From: Panax quinquefolius
Lineage: Eukaryota > Streptophyta > Magnoliopsida > Apiales > Araliaceae
DNA length: 64,000 nucleotides
Direction: 5' to 3'
NCBI GenBank assembly: GCA_020205615.1
Contig: JAINUW010000294.1
Span: 372,001 to 436,000 of the forward strand
The position numbers and the translations under genes are program-made. Numbering within the stretch: the first letter of the stretch is position 1; each line of letters begins with the position of its first letter. Shown piece after piece: positions 10,378-22,455 of the stretch. Under the pieces are notes generated by a model. The model made no database searches. It was not told where the DNA came from and saw only the letters and a program-made list of their open reading frames with translations.

Positions 10378-13104
10378 TGTGACGCCCCCAAAATAGGTCC
10401 ATTCCATCCAACCCATTTTGAGTCGCCAAATACATGGTACAGAAACAACTACAACTTTATTATTACAACAGTAAAACTGTGAGTTTGAATACAAATATTA
10501 TCTTCTAGACAATATCTATACTCAAATAAATCCTCATCACATTTATTGATACATTATTTTACAAAAATGGTGAGGACTACTAAACAACTCTCTCTAGAAC
10601 CTTCATTCCATACCCCAGAGCTAGTACTCGCTACATTCTTGCCTCACGAGAGAAAAATGGAACAACAAGGAAAAGGGTGAGCTCAACTAGCCTTGGTAAA
10701 GAATATTATGACTAAGATAATATACAACAAATTATCATTAGTCTTCAACGAGGAAAAAAACTAATAGAATACGATGAGACAACAAGTTTTTAAACCAATA
10801 TTCGCGTGGAAATAATAATTCATTAGAAGAGTTAAGTAGAGAATGCAACTACTATCTTCTATGTATGAATTTAAAAGTTAAATAAATCTATCTTTTATCC
10901 TGTAACATCAATCAACATACATACGGAATCAAATATTCATCTTTGCACTCTGAGCCAAAGATATTCATCGATTGGTCATGTTCATCTAAACACATTCATC
11001 TTTGCACTACGGGCCAAAGATATTCTTGAGAAATCATTCATCTTTTGACTCTGCTGCCAAAGATATTCCATAATATCATCATTTAAGATGAAGATTATGA
11101 AAAATATTTTTAAAAAAGCGAATCCGGTGAAACAAAATGACAAGGATTAAGGATTAAGGATTCGTACTTTGTTTTATCCACGTCCAAAAATACCTCAAAA
11201 AATAATCACGGTGGTGTAAAATTCAAGAATGATCAAAACATGGATACAATCAAAGCTAGTATCCGAATAGATATTTTAGATGAAAAGAAAAATTTTTATT
11301 TTTAAATTGAATAGTGCCGTGATTCGTGAATAGTGTCATTATCGTGAATAGTGGCCAGTATATCGTGAATAGTAACTCGACACCAAAAGATAGAAATTCC
11401 ACAAAAAAACATCTTCACGCTTCATTAATAGTACTCGTGAATAGTAACTCGTGAATAGTAACTCATGAATAGTAACCCCGACATGAAAAAGTTCCAAATT
11501 TGATAAAAAGTTCCAACCAATATTTCAGCATAATGATATTGAAGAAATAATATCATTTGAGAAGAAAATAACATCCCTTACCTCGAAAGACAAGTACTTT
11601 CTAGGTGACACCGGATATAGGCTATGACTTGAACTTGCACCGTATAGCAATACTCAAAGTATACTCAAAATACTCACAAGAATAACGCCGATAATATAGA
11701 GAGAAAACATGATTTACGGTGTGATTTTCAATTCTAACCTAAGCACCCTATTTATAGGAAATTGCTTAGAACACCAAAGCGAAAATTTAATATAATAATA
11801 ATATATTATATATATATTCCTCACGCCAACCAAGACTCTGAAATCAGCATGTTTACAACACATGGAGGGCCAACCAAAACAATAAAAACGTTTTGTTGAT
11901 ATAAATAATTAAAACTTCCAAAAATCAATTATTTTGGAGCTTGAACTTCAATAATTCATAATAAATAGCTCTTTTATCAGAAAAATTGAATCACACGTGT
12001 TTTTATAGGAAATTCAATTCTCTACAACTTTGCGAAGAAAGTTTTCCAAATTCCAAAGCGAAATTGGCCAAATCCACATACGGACAATTTTATGTTTATA
12101 ATCAAATTTGATCGAGAAATGGGGTCCACCGACACACAAAACATGTGTTAATCATTTAATGCAACAAAATACTCTTCCTCCTCATATACTCATATATCCC
12201 ACATTCATTGTAAAAATATCATCAGATTAATATATTATTAAAATAATATATTTAAATGAATTATTTTATCGAGAAAAAGATAAAATATTAATTTTCAACA
12301 ATTGTCATTTTAAAATTTTTCTCCATCTATATCCACATAAAATCAATATTTTCCTCATCATATGAATCAATAATTAATTATTCACAAATAATATTCTGAA
12401 TCACAATATTGACAACCAGGCAGTTTTAGGAAAGAGGGGGCTTTCAATAAGAATTTCTCCTTATCGCACGCCTTGATTAGGTGACCAAACCTCTCCTTAG
12501 ACAAAACTTTCTAGACATTGCCAATAATGTTATCTAATAATATTATTCGGATAATATGAATTATTGCTTCGATAATGGAAAATCTTGTGTAATGATAATT
12601 TATTGAAACAACAAATAATATAAAATATCAATCAAACAATTATTGAATCAATAAAATAAAATATTGAGCGATAATTATTGTAACAATTATTGAGTAGTGC
12701 CTTCTTACGTAAGAATCAATAATTGGTGCAATCTGGTGCTCTTCTTGTTCAACAACGCAGCGTATTAGTGTTTTTAAACATGAGGTATTCCAACGGTATT
12801 ACTTGATAACAACTACGCCGTTATTTAAAAACAACTTATATTTGTCGTTTTCTTCATCCAATCACTTTCCGTTATGGGGCCCACAAAAGGCTGCGTCGTC
12901 GTACGAATATTCCCCGACAGTTCGGAATATTCCACGACCAAACGAATATTCCCGACGATAATGAATATTTTATCACCACTTGCTTATTTAAAATATTTGC
13001 GCATTTTACCCATAACTAACCACATTAATCAAATCCACCCTTACTATTTCAAAATAATAAATAAAGGAAATTCCTTTTTATTTAAAAAATTTTGGGGTCT
13101 TACA
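10378..13104 (-). mobile_element. 3' LTR of A2
   Basis: 2727 bp, TGTAAGACCCC to GGGGGCGTCACA when read on the minus strand. It includes a TATA box (11749-11756), three small hairpins (10939-10962, 10998-11021, about 11040-11064), the minisatellite (11310-11480) and a slightly decayed two-level hairpin (10529-10578, outer arms with one mismatch). Confidence 0.93.
11749..11756 (-). promoter_or_regulatory. TATA box of A2 3' LTR
   Basis: TATAAATA on the minus strand, in the same context as 4057-4064. Confidence 0.65.
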
Positions 13105-13117
13105 ACCTCCCCTCCTT
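13105..13117 (-). other. Polypurine tract of A2
   Basis: On the minus strand, AAGGAGGGGAGGT abuts the 3' LTR start. It is identical to the A1 tract. Confidence 0.85.
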
Positions 13118-13118
13118 A

Positions 13119-13515
13119 TGAAATTTCGTCCTCGAAATTGGCGACGATACACAGTGTTTGAAAAGATGAGATTACCTCGCTTTCATTTCCGTTTCCAACT
13201 CCCAGGTCATTTTCTCAATAGCATGGTTTCTCCACAAAACTTTAACTTGTGGTATAACCTCGGTACATAGGACATGTTCTTTCCTCTACAAGATCTTGAC
13301 AGGTACCTCCTCGTACGTTAAGTCTTCGTCTATCTCGTCCGGTTCTAACTTCAATAGCGTGGTTGGGTCGTCCACATATTTACATAACATCGATACGTGA
13401 AAAACGTTATGAACACGCGTCATACTTGGCGGTAAAACGAGTCTATAGGCCACAGTTCTTATTCGATCGAGAATTTCAAATAGGTTAATAAATCGAAGGT
13501 TTGAGCTTTCCTCAC
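13119..13515 (-). pseudogene. Integrase tail and chromodomain remnant of A2
   Basis: The minus strand aligns with the A1 open frame at 2310-2695, including the codons for RVHNVFHVSMLRKYV (13365-13430) and the WRNHAIEKMTWELE chromodomain core (13180-13240). Unlike A1 it is interrupted by stops and small frameshifts. In chromoviruses this region directs integration to particular chromatin. The region joins directly to the linker at about 13520, with the integrase core missing. Confidence 0.75.
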
Positions 13516-13519
13516 CTCA

Positions 13520-13985
13520 CCGATTCTTGCTTTTGAAATAACAACTTCTTGCACCTCCTTCTTCAAATTCATCGACTCGAAGTGTGTAGCTTTAACAACT
13601 TTAACTTTATCGATTAAAATCGATTATACTCAAATATATCATCACGTGGGTACCTAGAGTTTTCATCTCCATCTCTATTATTTATAAATTATACGAAATG
13701 AGACTTTGACAATATCGTACTTCGTACTTGTATACGATCTTCTACTCAACACGTCGGCTACCACGTTCGCTTTTCCGAGGATGGCATGTGAACATGTCTT
13801 TGAAATGGGTCTCCTCTTGAGTTCTTGAAGCTCTTCCCACATTCCTTGCTCCATTCGAATTTTGTATCTCTACGAAGTCATTGCGTTAATGGAATAGCGA
13901 TTCGAGAATATCCTTCAACGAATCTCCGATAATAACCAACTAAGCCTAGAAAGCTACGTATTTCGATTCTCGACTTAGGTTGTTC
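13520..13985 (-). pseudogene. RT-connection and RNase H fragments of A2
   Basis: The minus strand reads the [10 protein letters not shown] motif (about 13925-13960) that begins the RT connection, then KRRPIS, then jumps to the RNase H end ANVVADVLSRRSY (about 13735-13775). Element B has about 450 bp more between these points. The join sits at a repeated ATACCATCC-like sequence present on both sides in the full element. A1 has the same join. Confidence 0.75.
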
Positions 13986-13989
13986 TCAA

Positions 13990-14150
13990 TCGTGACTCAT
14001 ATCCCAACCTTGGATAGCACGTTACAATGACACCTATCGGTTTACTATCGCACGAATAATATGGTGTCCCCTACGGAGAGTGCCGCTTGCGGTGCATTCC
14101 ACAAAGGAAGTCACCGGATAAAGGCTCGGTACCAAATTCTATAGTTGAAT
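13990..14150 (-). other. Unidentified segment replacing RT core (A2 copy)
   Basis: This is the inverted counterpart of 1672-1826, similar throughout. Two copies at independent insertion sites show the replacement was inherited by the family. Confidence 0.75.
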
Positions 14151-14159
14151 TTTAACTCC

Positions 14160-14770
14160 GAAGTTCAATAGGAGCCATTCGATATGAGATTTTAGAAATG
14201 AGTTTTGTACTAGGGTTCAAAGTCGATACAAAATTTAATATTAGGCTTTGGGAGTAAGCGAAATTCTTTGAAATACGCCGGGAAAAATCAATAACAATAG
14301 GAATATTATTCAAATCGGCGTGTCTTTATTCAAATCCATAACATGGACTAAGAAAACTTAACATCCGTAATAAGCGAATGACTTCATGGCTTGATATGAA
14401 AATGTTTGACTACAATGGTTTGATTGCTTGAATTGAATAATGAGGTTGCTTAGGAATATGAAAACTAACAACCTTACGAAAGTAATCAATTTCGGCATGA
14501 TGAGTAGTTAACCTTAAAATCACATCAAAAGCAAATATCTCTATAGAAATAAGGTTAACAGGTAATGTGATAGTGCCAACCTGAATCAAGCAAGATTTCT
14601 AAACAACGGATGTAATGAAAGTTTCTCCTAACGTAGTCTCCATAAATAGGATAAAGTCTAATTTCTCCGTAGTCAAGTTCAAACGTTGAGCGCAAGCAAG
14701 AGAGATAAAGAATGGGTAGAAGCCAAATTATCTAGTAAGGTATAAACTTGCAAGAATTTATAATTAACTA
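14160..14770 (-). pseudogene. Protease and RT-linker remnant of A2
   Basis: The minus strand matches the B interior from the protease tail (codons around VGTITLPVNLIS and FDVIL) through the linker encoding IQATKPL-like residues to FCIDFEP before the RT. Stops and shifts interrupt it. The catalytic Asp triad could not be located with confidence. In the intact family this aspartic protease cuts the polyprotein. Confidence 0.6.
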
Positions 14771-14916
14771 ACCCGTGCTAACTTCGTTTGAGTTCCTCGC
14801 ATTTTGACCGGTCACGACAAACGCTCTTCCAGGAATCGTTGTCTTTGACTTTTATGGGACATCCTTTTGAGTCACCATTCCCGCTGGACAGGGTTTCGAT
14901 ACCGTCTGATCTCGGC

Positions 14917-15009
14917 GATATGTCCTTCTTTTCCACAATTATAGCATACCTTAAAGCTGTTGTGGGCGGTTTTGGTGATATGTCCCTCTTTCCGCATTTG
15001 TAACATACG
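14917..15009 (-). pseudogene. Two gag zinc knuckles of A2
   Basis: The minus strand encodes CYKCGKRGHI (about 15009-14975) and CYNCGKEGHIA (about 14949-14917). Both fit the start of a CCHC knuckle, C-x2-C-x4-H, the nucleocapsid RNA-binding motif. They are separated by about 10 residues, as in element B (42801-42895). The last Cys of each is not clear. This is the best preserved part of A2 gag. Confidence 0.75.
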
Positions 15010-15099
15010 TAGATGGTCTTTCTCCTCCCTTGGAACTAGTTGCTCTTTGGCGGCGTCTTCAAATGGTCGTTGTTGAATCTCCTCTTTTAAAATCTCCTC

Positions 15100-16050
15100 C
15101 CGACTTCGCTTCTTCTATTTTTTCATGGCCATGATTACCACCGGAGTGGTTTACCGCCTTTGTCAAGTATTCTTCTTTCTCCATTGGTTATCGTTATTAC
15201 GATGATTGCTATCTTCGATATGATCCGGGTTATGGTCCCTCGGTTGAGCGTACTCGTTATCTCGCTCTAACTGTTGAGCCCTGTTGATGACAACAAATGA
15301 ATAGAGAAAATTTATAAGAAATGAGATCTTGGCGTATCTGGGTTTCAAACCTCTCGAAACATCCGCGTCATCGTTCCTCATTCTCCACCAAATGAGGTGC
15401 AAACCTGGATAACTCCATGAACTTGGCCTCGTCTTTGGGACTTTGTCATGTTATTACTGCTCCGGTCTAATAAACTCCACTTCCTTTATATACGAATACT
15501 TTCGGGGAAGTACTTGTCATTGAAGCTGCTTCTGAAATGTCTCCCCGGGACATCTTGAGTGCAAATTTGGATGGGTACGCTTCTGATTCCCACCGATGTC
15601 GCCTCGCCACGGAACATAAAGGTGGCGAATGGAACTTTCTATTCCTCCGTGCATCCCAAGACATCGAATATCTTGGTAATTTGTTTAACCCACGTCTCGC
15701 CTTAATCGGATCGGCTTCCCTGCAGTGCAGTGGTCCCAACTCTTTGAAGCGCTTGCATTTGTGACAACCGTGAATTGCTATCATTTCCTCCTCAGTATTT
15801 TGAACACGAGTCTCCCTCGGTGATTTTGCATGAAGCTCGCAAAAGCTTCTAAACATCCCCTCGTTCATCATACATTCGGTGGTGTTGTTCACAAGAGGAA
15901 CATTGCCGACTGTTGCACGTTCTCCTTGTTGGTGAGTCTGAGCATCTCCACGGTCTCATTTACATTGTTAATATTCTCGATTCGACATTCTCAAATCATT
16001 GTCATAAAACAAGGGTTAATTAAGGAAATCAATATATCACATAATATCCC
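15100..16050 (-). pseudogene. Gag capsid-like region of A2
   Basis: Frames on the minus strand align piecemeal with the gag of B1/B2, for example around 15640-15760, where EADPIKAR reads into RNKLP, and around 15830-15890. The longest single frame (15467-15892, 141 residues) crosses between frames of the ancestral gag, so its protein is not meaningful as a whole. Gag forms the particle in LTR elements. A non-autonomous element keeping gag but no RT is notable. Confidence 0.6.
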
Positions 16051-16161
16051 TATATACTGACCAACTAACAAATAAGCTTAGGTAGGACACACTAGAGAAG
16101 GATTTACTCGTCTCTCCCCTCCTAGTTCTATTCCCGATCTCCTTGGAGATCATATCCCTAA

Positions 16162-16172
16162 GCTCGATACCA
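16162..16172 (-). other. Primer-binding site of A2
   Basis: On the minus strand TGGTATCGAGC follows the 5' LTR end within a few bases. It pairs with the 3' end of initiator Met tRNA with one change from the usual TGGTATCAGAGC. Confidence 0.8.
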
Positions 16173-16176
16173 ACCA

Positions 16177-18884
16177 TGGCGCCCCCAAAATAGGTCCATT
16201 CCATCCAACCCATTACGAGTGCCAAATACATGGTATAGAAACAACTACAACTTTATTATTACAACAAGAAAGCGTGAGTTTGAATACAAATATTATCTTC
16301 TAGATAATATCTATACTCAAATAAATCCTCATCACATTTATTGATACATTATTTTACAAAATGGTGAGGACTACTAAACAACTCTCTCTAGAACCTTCAT
16401 TCCATACCCCAGGCTAAAGTACTCGCTACATTCTTGCTCTCACGAGAAGAAAAATGGAACAACAAGGAAAAGGGTGAGCTCAACTAGCCCGATAAAGATT
16501 ATTATGACTAAGATAATATACAACAAATTATCATTAGTCTTCAACGAGGAAAAAAACTAATAGAATACAATGAGACAACAAGTTTTTAAACCAATATTCG
16601 CAATGAAATAATAATTCATTAGAAGAGTTAAGTAGAGAATGCAACTACTATCTTCTATGTATGAATTTAAAAGTTAAATCGTCTATCTTTTATCCTGTAA
16701 CATCAATCAACATACATACGGAATCAAATATTCATCTTTGCACTACTGAGCCAAAGATATTCATCGATTAGTCATGTTCATCTAAACACATGCTCATCTT
16801 TGCACTACGGCCAAAGATATTCTTGAAATCATTCATCTTTGACTCTGAGGCCAAAGATATTCCATAATATCATCATTTAAGGTGAAGATTATGAAAAATA
16901 TTTTAAAAAGCGAATCCAATGAAACAAAATGACAAGGATTAAGGATTAAGGATTAAGTACTTTGTTTTATCCACGTCAAAAATACCTCAAAAATAATCAC
17001 GGTGGTGTAAAATTCAAGAATGATCAAAACATGGATACAATCAAAGCTAGTATCCGAATAGATATTTTAGATGAAAAGAAAAATTTTATTTTTAATTGAA
17101 TAGTGTCGTATTCGTGAATAGTGTCAGTATACGTGAATAGTTAGTATACTTGAATAGTAACTCCGACACCAAAAGATAGAAATTTCACAAAAAACATCTT
17201 CACGCTTCATTAATAGTACTCGTGAATAGTAACTCGTGAATAGTAACTCATGAATAGTAACTCGTGAATAGTAACTCATGAATAGTAACCCCGACATGAA
17301 AAAGTTCCAAATTTGATAAAAAGTTCCAACCAATATTTCAGCATAATGATATTGAAGAAATAATATCATTTGAGAAGAAAATAACATCCCTTACCTCGAA
17401 AGACAGTACTTCTAGTTAAAACACCGGATATAGGCTATGACTTGAACTTGCACCGTATAGCAATACTCAAAGTATACCCAAAATACTCACAAGAATACGC
17501 TCGATAATATAGAGAGAGAAAACATCAGTTTCTGGTGTGATTTTCAATTCTAACCTAAACACCCTATTTATAGGAAATTGCTTAGAACACCAAAGCAGAA
17601 AATTTAATATAATAATAATATATTATATATATATTCCTACGCCAACCAAGACTCTGAAATCAGCATGTTTACAACACATGGGGGCCAACCAAAACAATAA
17701 AAAGCGTTTTTGTTGATATAAATAATTAAAACTTCCAAAAATCAATTATTTCGGAGCATCAGAACTTCAATAATTCATAATAAATAGCTCTGTTATCAGA
17801 AAAATTTAAATCTCGCGTGTTTTTATAGGAAATTCAATTCTCTACAACTTTGCAGAAGAAAGTTTTTCCAAATTCTAAACAGAAATTGACCGAAATCCAC
17901 ATACGAAAAATTTCTAGGCTATAATTAAATTTCAGTCAAGAAATGGGGTCCACCGACACACAAAACATGTGTTAATCATTTAATGCAACAAAAATACTCT
18001 TCCTCCTCATATACTCGTATATCCCACATTCATTGTAAAAATATCACCGTTAATATATTATTAAAATAATATATTTAAATGAATTATTTTATCAGAAAAA
18101 GATAAAATATTAATTTTCAACAATTGTCATTTTAAAATTTTTCTCCATCTATATCCACATAAAATCAATATTTTCCTCATCATATGAATCAATAATTAAT
18201 TATTCATAAATAATATTATAGAATCACAATATTGACAACCGAGCGGTTCGAGGAAAGAGGGGCTTTCAATAAGAATTTCTCTTCTTCGCACGCATGATTA
18301 GGTGACCAAACCTCTCCTTATGCAGAACTTTCTAGACATTGCCAATAATGTTATCTAATAATATTATTCGGATAATATGAATTATTGCTTCGATAATGGA
18401 AAATCTTTGTGTAATGACAATTTATTGAAACAACAATAATATAAAATATCAATACAAACAATTATTGAATCAATAAAATAAAATTTGAGCGGTAATTATT
18501 TGTAACAATTATTGAGTAGTGCCTTCTTACGTAAGAATCAATAATTGGTGCAATCACAGTGCTTCTTTGTTCAACAACGCGTATTAGTGTGTTTTAACAT
18601 AAGGGTATTCCAACGATATTAACGATAACAACTACGCCGTTATTTAAAACAACTTATATTTGTCGTTTTCTTCATCCAATCGCTTTCCGTTATGGGGCCC
18701 ACAAAAGACTGCGCCGTCGTACGAATATTCCCCGACGATAATGAATATTTTATCACCACTTGCTTATTTAAAATATTTGCGCATTTTACCCATAACTAAC
18801 CGCATTAATCAAATCCACCCTTACTATTTCAAAATAATAAATAAAGGAAATTCCTTTTTATTTAAAAAATTTCGGGGTCTTACA
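16177..18884 (-). mobile_element. 5' LTR of A2
   Basis: About 2708 bp, highly similar to the 3' LTR at 10378-13104 with scattered short indels. It has a TATA box at 17565-17572, the two-level hairpin at 16324-16372 and the three small hairpins at about 16730-16860. The terminus at 16177 has lost two bases relative to its partner. Confidence 0.92.
17565..17572 (-). promoter_or_regulatory. TATA box of A2 5' LTR
   Basis: TATAAATA on the minus strand; this would be the active promoter position for the full element RNA. Confidence 0.65.
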
Positions 18885-21065
18885 TAAACAATTAAAAAAA
18901 AATTCATTTCTGGACATTCTGCAGAGGTGGTATGTATACGCCACTTATAGGCTATCTTGGCCTTGGCGACTTGGCCTTTGTGTCTTTGCTTGGTAGCGGT
19001 GGTATTCTTGCAGCCTTATATTAAAGCGTGTGGCATCAAGCTGGCTTATGGACTAACGATAATGCTTCTACAATTCGCGAAAAATTGCAGAACATGGCCA
19101 ACACCTCCAATTAATTTATTCTTACACGAAATTAGACATACCCAAACACTGTAATACACATATACTTACTACTCAGCATGCTTTTAACATGTTTATAACA
19201 CATAATTTGCAGAATCAAAGCATATAATTTACTGTTCTTGATGTTTTTGAAAGTTTTGAATACAAAACATGAAAATTAACACTACGGTTTCATTATAACA
19301 CCGAATCTGTTCATTTGAAGTTTGTTTCCTTCGTTTTAATATGCATAATTATATACAAGTATAACTTTATGATACAACTTATGATTATTATGTTAAATTT
19401 GGTATATAAAGCCATATGGCCATATTTTCATACTCTGAAATTTTGAATAAACTATCTATGATATGTTTTTATGAAATTGATACTATGGATTATACGATAT
19501 ATAGTAAAACATGTTATACTAACATAATAACACATAATCTTTACTCCTTTTCCAATTATAGATATTTTACAGAACTTGAAAGCCATTTTCTTGTAAAACT
19601 TAAACAACGTAAATAAAATTGGGTTGAAGAAATTACCCAAAGCGTATAGTGTAGATTTGTAGGCTCAGATGCTTCTTCAATCACTCACTCTCAATCTCCC
19701 TCACAAATTCTCAAATTCTCTCTGACCATTTTTCCAAACTTGACAAACAATGAAAAATAAGACGTATGAAGGTTTAAGAACTGACGCATTGTGGTGGTCA
19801 GTTAACCCATCATGGGTTAACTGCTACTAACTTCTCTTAGGGCCTCGTTTGGCTAGCAATAATAGGCTCCAAAACCATTTAATTTAATGATTTTCTTATA
19901 CTATAGTTTAAATCATGTCACACCTAATTATACAATAAATTTAATTTAATTTGAATAAAATATAATAATTTCTCATTAATTCACATAGTCACATAATTAA
20001 TTTTCTCATTTATTAATTATGTCAAATTATTAAATCTCTAATTAATTATTAATTTAATTAAAATAACATTATGCTTATTAAATATTTTATTTAATTCAGT
20101 AAGCTCACATAATTACATAATTTGAATAGTAAAATTCTCTACATTAATTTTATAACTATAACGCATATAATTAAATTAATCTACCACAACTTCATCAATT
20201 AGTTATTTAATCTAATAATTAAATCATCGAAAATATTTATTTAATTCAATAAATATTAAAATTAAATTAAAAAATCTCGTTTGTCACAATGATAGAGTTT
20301 TAAACTCGATAATTATCCGATAAAGTCGTCGGTACACCGAAATATTACTGAAATTGATCTGAAACTATATAGTTTGACTATATAAATGTCTGTTTATGGT
20401 CCGATGACTGATATAACTATGTGACAATGTGATTAGCTTATGTTTTGACTGTAAATAACAGTACTATGTGTTATGATATGTTATTCTAATCAATAGAACA
20501 ATCTTATAAATGATAGGTCGTTGAATTAAAGATAGAACTAAGTTGTCTAAGCAGCAGACCAGTCAATTATCCTAAACTCTTGTTTTACTTTATTCAACGG
20601 ATATCGTAAGCAAGTTTCCTAACCATACTCAAATTTCATTGTGCAAGTATCTGAACTATCTTTTACATTGTGCAAGTATCCTACCCTTTGCATTTACTTT
20701 ATGCAATGGACATGTGTAAGCCAATTTTAGAACTATATTATTATTGTTATTGTTCATGTATCTATACCTTTGTAGATATGCCAGTTCTTGAATTATATCC
20801 AATCATTGTTTATCATTGTAGTATTATTCAGATATATATTTTGTTCGTAAATTTCTAAGATTTGTTATACAAGTGTCCTCACTTGGATAACTATTGAACA
20901 TGTTGATACATACTTATTGATTTCCAATATGTATATCTTAATTGAAAGTCGTCTAAGCTATTTGTCTTGGCTAGACAAGGATCTAAAAATATCTTTGAAT
21001 ATGATAGAACCTTATTGATATCCAACCTAATTATTTTAGTTCGGATTCCCGACTAAGTATGAACA

Positions 21066-21127
21066 TCCCGAATATGGGAAAACTTTTGTGCGCCTAAGGC
21101 GGATATGAAGAACGAGAATATCGTTCT
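21066..21127 (+). other. Hairpin cluster in LTR C'
   Basis: Three consecutive perfect hairpins: TCCC/GGGA (21066-21079), CGCC/GGCG with a 3-nt loop (21091-21101), and AGAACGA/TCGTTCT with a 5-nt loop (21109-21127). They lie in the second half of the LTR, as do the arrays in LTRs A, B, C and D. Confidence 0.6.
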
Positions 21128-21757
21128 GGTATGTAGTATTGATCAATATAGGGCATAACGGGCTAATCACCCCCCGTGCTTGTAAGTTATTATGGTTTAT
21201 AGATGAAGTTCTGTTAAACCTTTTCAAAAATTGAAAACAAAGTTTATGGTCTGTCGACTACTCACCAATTATAGTCAGTACATAGTTTCAAAATTTGAAA
21301 TAGATTGGTTATGTTGTTTAGTGTTGCTTCAGTTTACTTCACAACTATTGCTTCATTGTAGAACTGTCGTTCAAAGAAAATATTTAATCCTTTCATCAAA
21401 TTTTTATTGATTGCTATTACTTGCTGGGCACTCAAATGCTCATTCTTGTTTAATTTAAATGTTTTCAGCTATGTATGATCGACCTGAAGGTTCAGGCAAG
21501 AACAAAGGGAAAGGAAAGCTAGCAGAATAAGTTTGTGTTATCTTATGTAATAGCTAGACTTAAATAAGATGATGGTATTTATTATCTATCATGTAATGAA
21601 ATGTTTTAAAGGTCGCGTACCTGGGATTTAGACAACTCTGATATATAAATTAAGTTTAATATTTATGACATTATTATTATTATTCCGCTCAAAGATTTAA
21701 ATGGTATCGTGAAGCACTGAATTTGGGTTTCAAGCACCTGAGTTTGGGGGCGTCATA

Positions 21758-22455
21758 ATAAACAGTTGTGGGGACATCACTTTATGAATGTTTAGAGGCT
21801 CTCCCTCGTGATCCTTGATCTTGCCTCCCAATTTCTTCTTCAGTACAATACTCAACATTCTTCCATGAAAAACCTTGGTAAGGGGTTTATCTGTAGACTT
21901 CTTCATCTCAGCCTTTTCCACCCATTTGGAGATTTGATCGAACAAGATAGCTCTAAAGTTTATTTGCTTCTTCAGAACTATTGCAGACATAATCTTCAGT
22001 TGTTGATCAAACATAGTGTCATGTGCAGTGTCCTTGCATAGTATACATTTGCCCACTATCTTAGCAAGGAACTTGAATTCTTCAGGAAATTCCTTTTTCT
22101 TTATGTCCTTCAGAATAGGGTTTCTTTTATACTCCATAATCTTCTTTACTTGTTCAGTATCAATCTCATCAAGGCTCTTCAATCCCAGGTCAGGAACGCC
22201 TAAGCATTGATTGATTTTAGACGATTTCAGCTTTAAAGACTAACCTCTGACTTTGGTAGAAAGGGTTCCAGAATTTATGGATGTGTTTGAGTAAAACTCC
22301 TTTACCAGTTCAGCATATACTCGAGTGCTTACCGCAAGACATTTTGAGAATCCATCCTTCTTCACAAGTTCAAGAATATCTCTAAAGTTCTTTTCAGATT
22401 TCTTAAACGTCTTGGTTCCGAGCTGAATGCCAGTGATTACTCGCCAATTTTTCAT
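21758..22455 (-). pseudogene. Putative plant transposon protein ORF with one internal stop
   Basis: One frame on the minus strand runs from Met at 22455 to the LTR C' junction, about 230 codons, broken only by a TAG at 22240-22242. The first part (71 residues) contains ELVKEFYSN and ends STKVRG. After the stop the frame continues SLKLKSSKINQCLGVPDLG. The order of EFY, VRG and IN..GVPD motifs is that of the 'putative plant transposon protein' family (Pfam PF20167), found in gag-like ORFs of plant retroelements; this is assigned from memory of the family. The C-terminus is cut by LTR C'. The function of the family is not established. A pyrimidine-rich, AUG-poor leader (22456-22690) with CTCTCTCTCTCC lies upstream. 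Confidence 0.6.

Larger units (their letters stand above)
10378..18884 (-). mobile_element. Complete element A2 (Ty3/gypsy, non-autonomous), duplication TAAAC
   Basis: The 8507-bp element lies on the minus strand and is flanked by TAAAC at 10373-10377 and 18885-18889. It has two LTRs of about 2.7 kb, a primer site complementary to initiator Met tRNA, and a polypurine tract. Its interior is only about 3.07 kb against about 4.8 kb in B. It keeps traces of gag with two zinc knuckles, protease, pieces of RNase H, and the chromodomain, but has lost the RT, RNase H and integrase cores. It is inserted in LTR C. Confidence 0.95.
9052..20288 (-). mobile_element. Solo LTR C (minus strand), split by element A2, duplication ATGAT
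   Basis: On the minus strand the LTR begins TGTGACAAACGAG (at 20288) and ends GGGGGGTGTCACA (at 9052). ATGAT flanks it at 9047-9051 and 20289-20293, a perfect 5-bp duplication. Without A2 and its duplication the LTR is about 2.7 kb. No interior is attached, so it is a solo LTR. The 9052-10377 part holds hairpins and a small basic ORF-like patch; the 18885-20288 part holds AT-rich sequence. Nothing host-like is seen in either. Confidence 0.88.
8247..21757 (+). mobile_element. Plus-strand LTR (C') split by solo LTR C and element A2
   Basis: The pieces 8247-9046 and 20294-21757 read as one LTR of about 2.3 kb interrupted by the solo LTR C insertion. The left piece is AT-rich like the start of LTR C. 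The right piece ends GAGTTTGGGGGCGTCATA near 21757, parallel to the GGGGGGTGTCACA end of LTR C. A lysine/glycine-rich coding-like stretch with AAAGGGAAAGG (about 21480-21530) also has a counterpart in LTR C at 9340-9390. The left border is uncertain and no target duplication was found. Confidence 0.5.

Noticed and set aside
15467..15892. 141-residue minus-strand ORF as a novel protein
   Set aside because: It is a patchwork of frames of the A2 gag region; adjacent frames give the gag-like residues.
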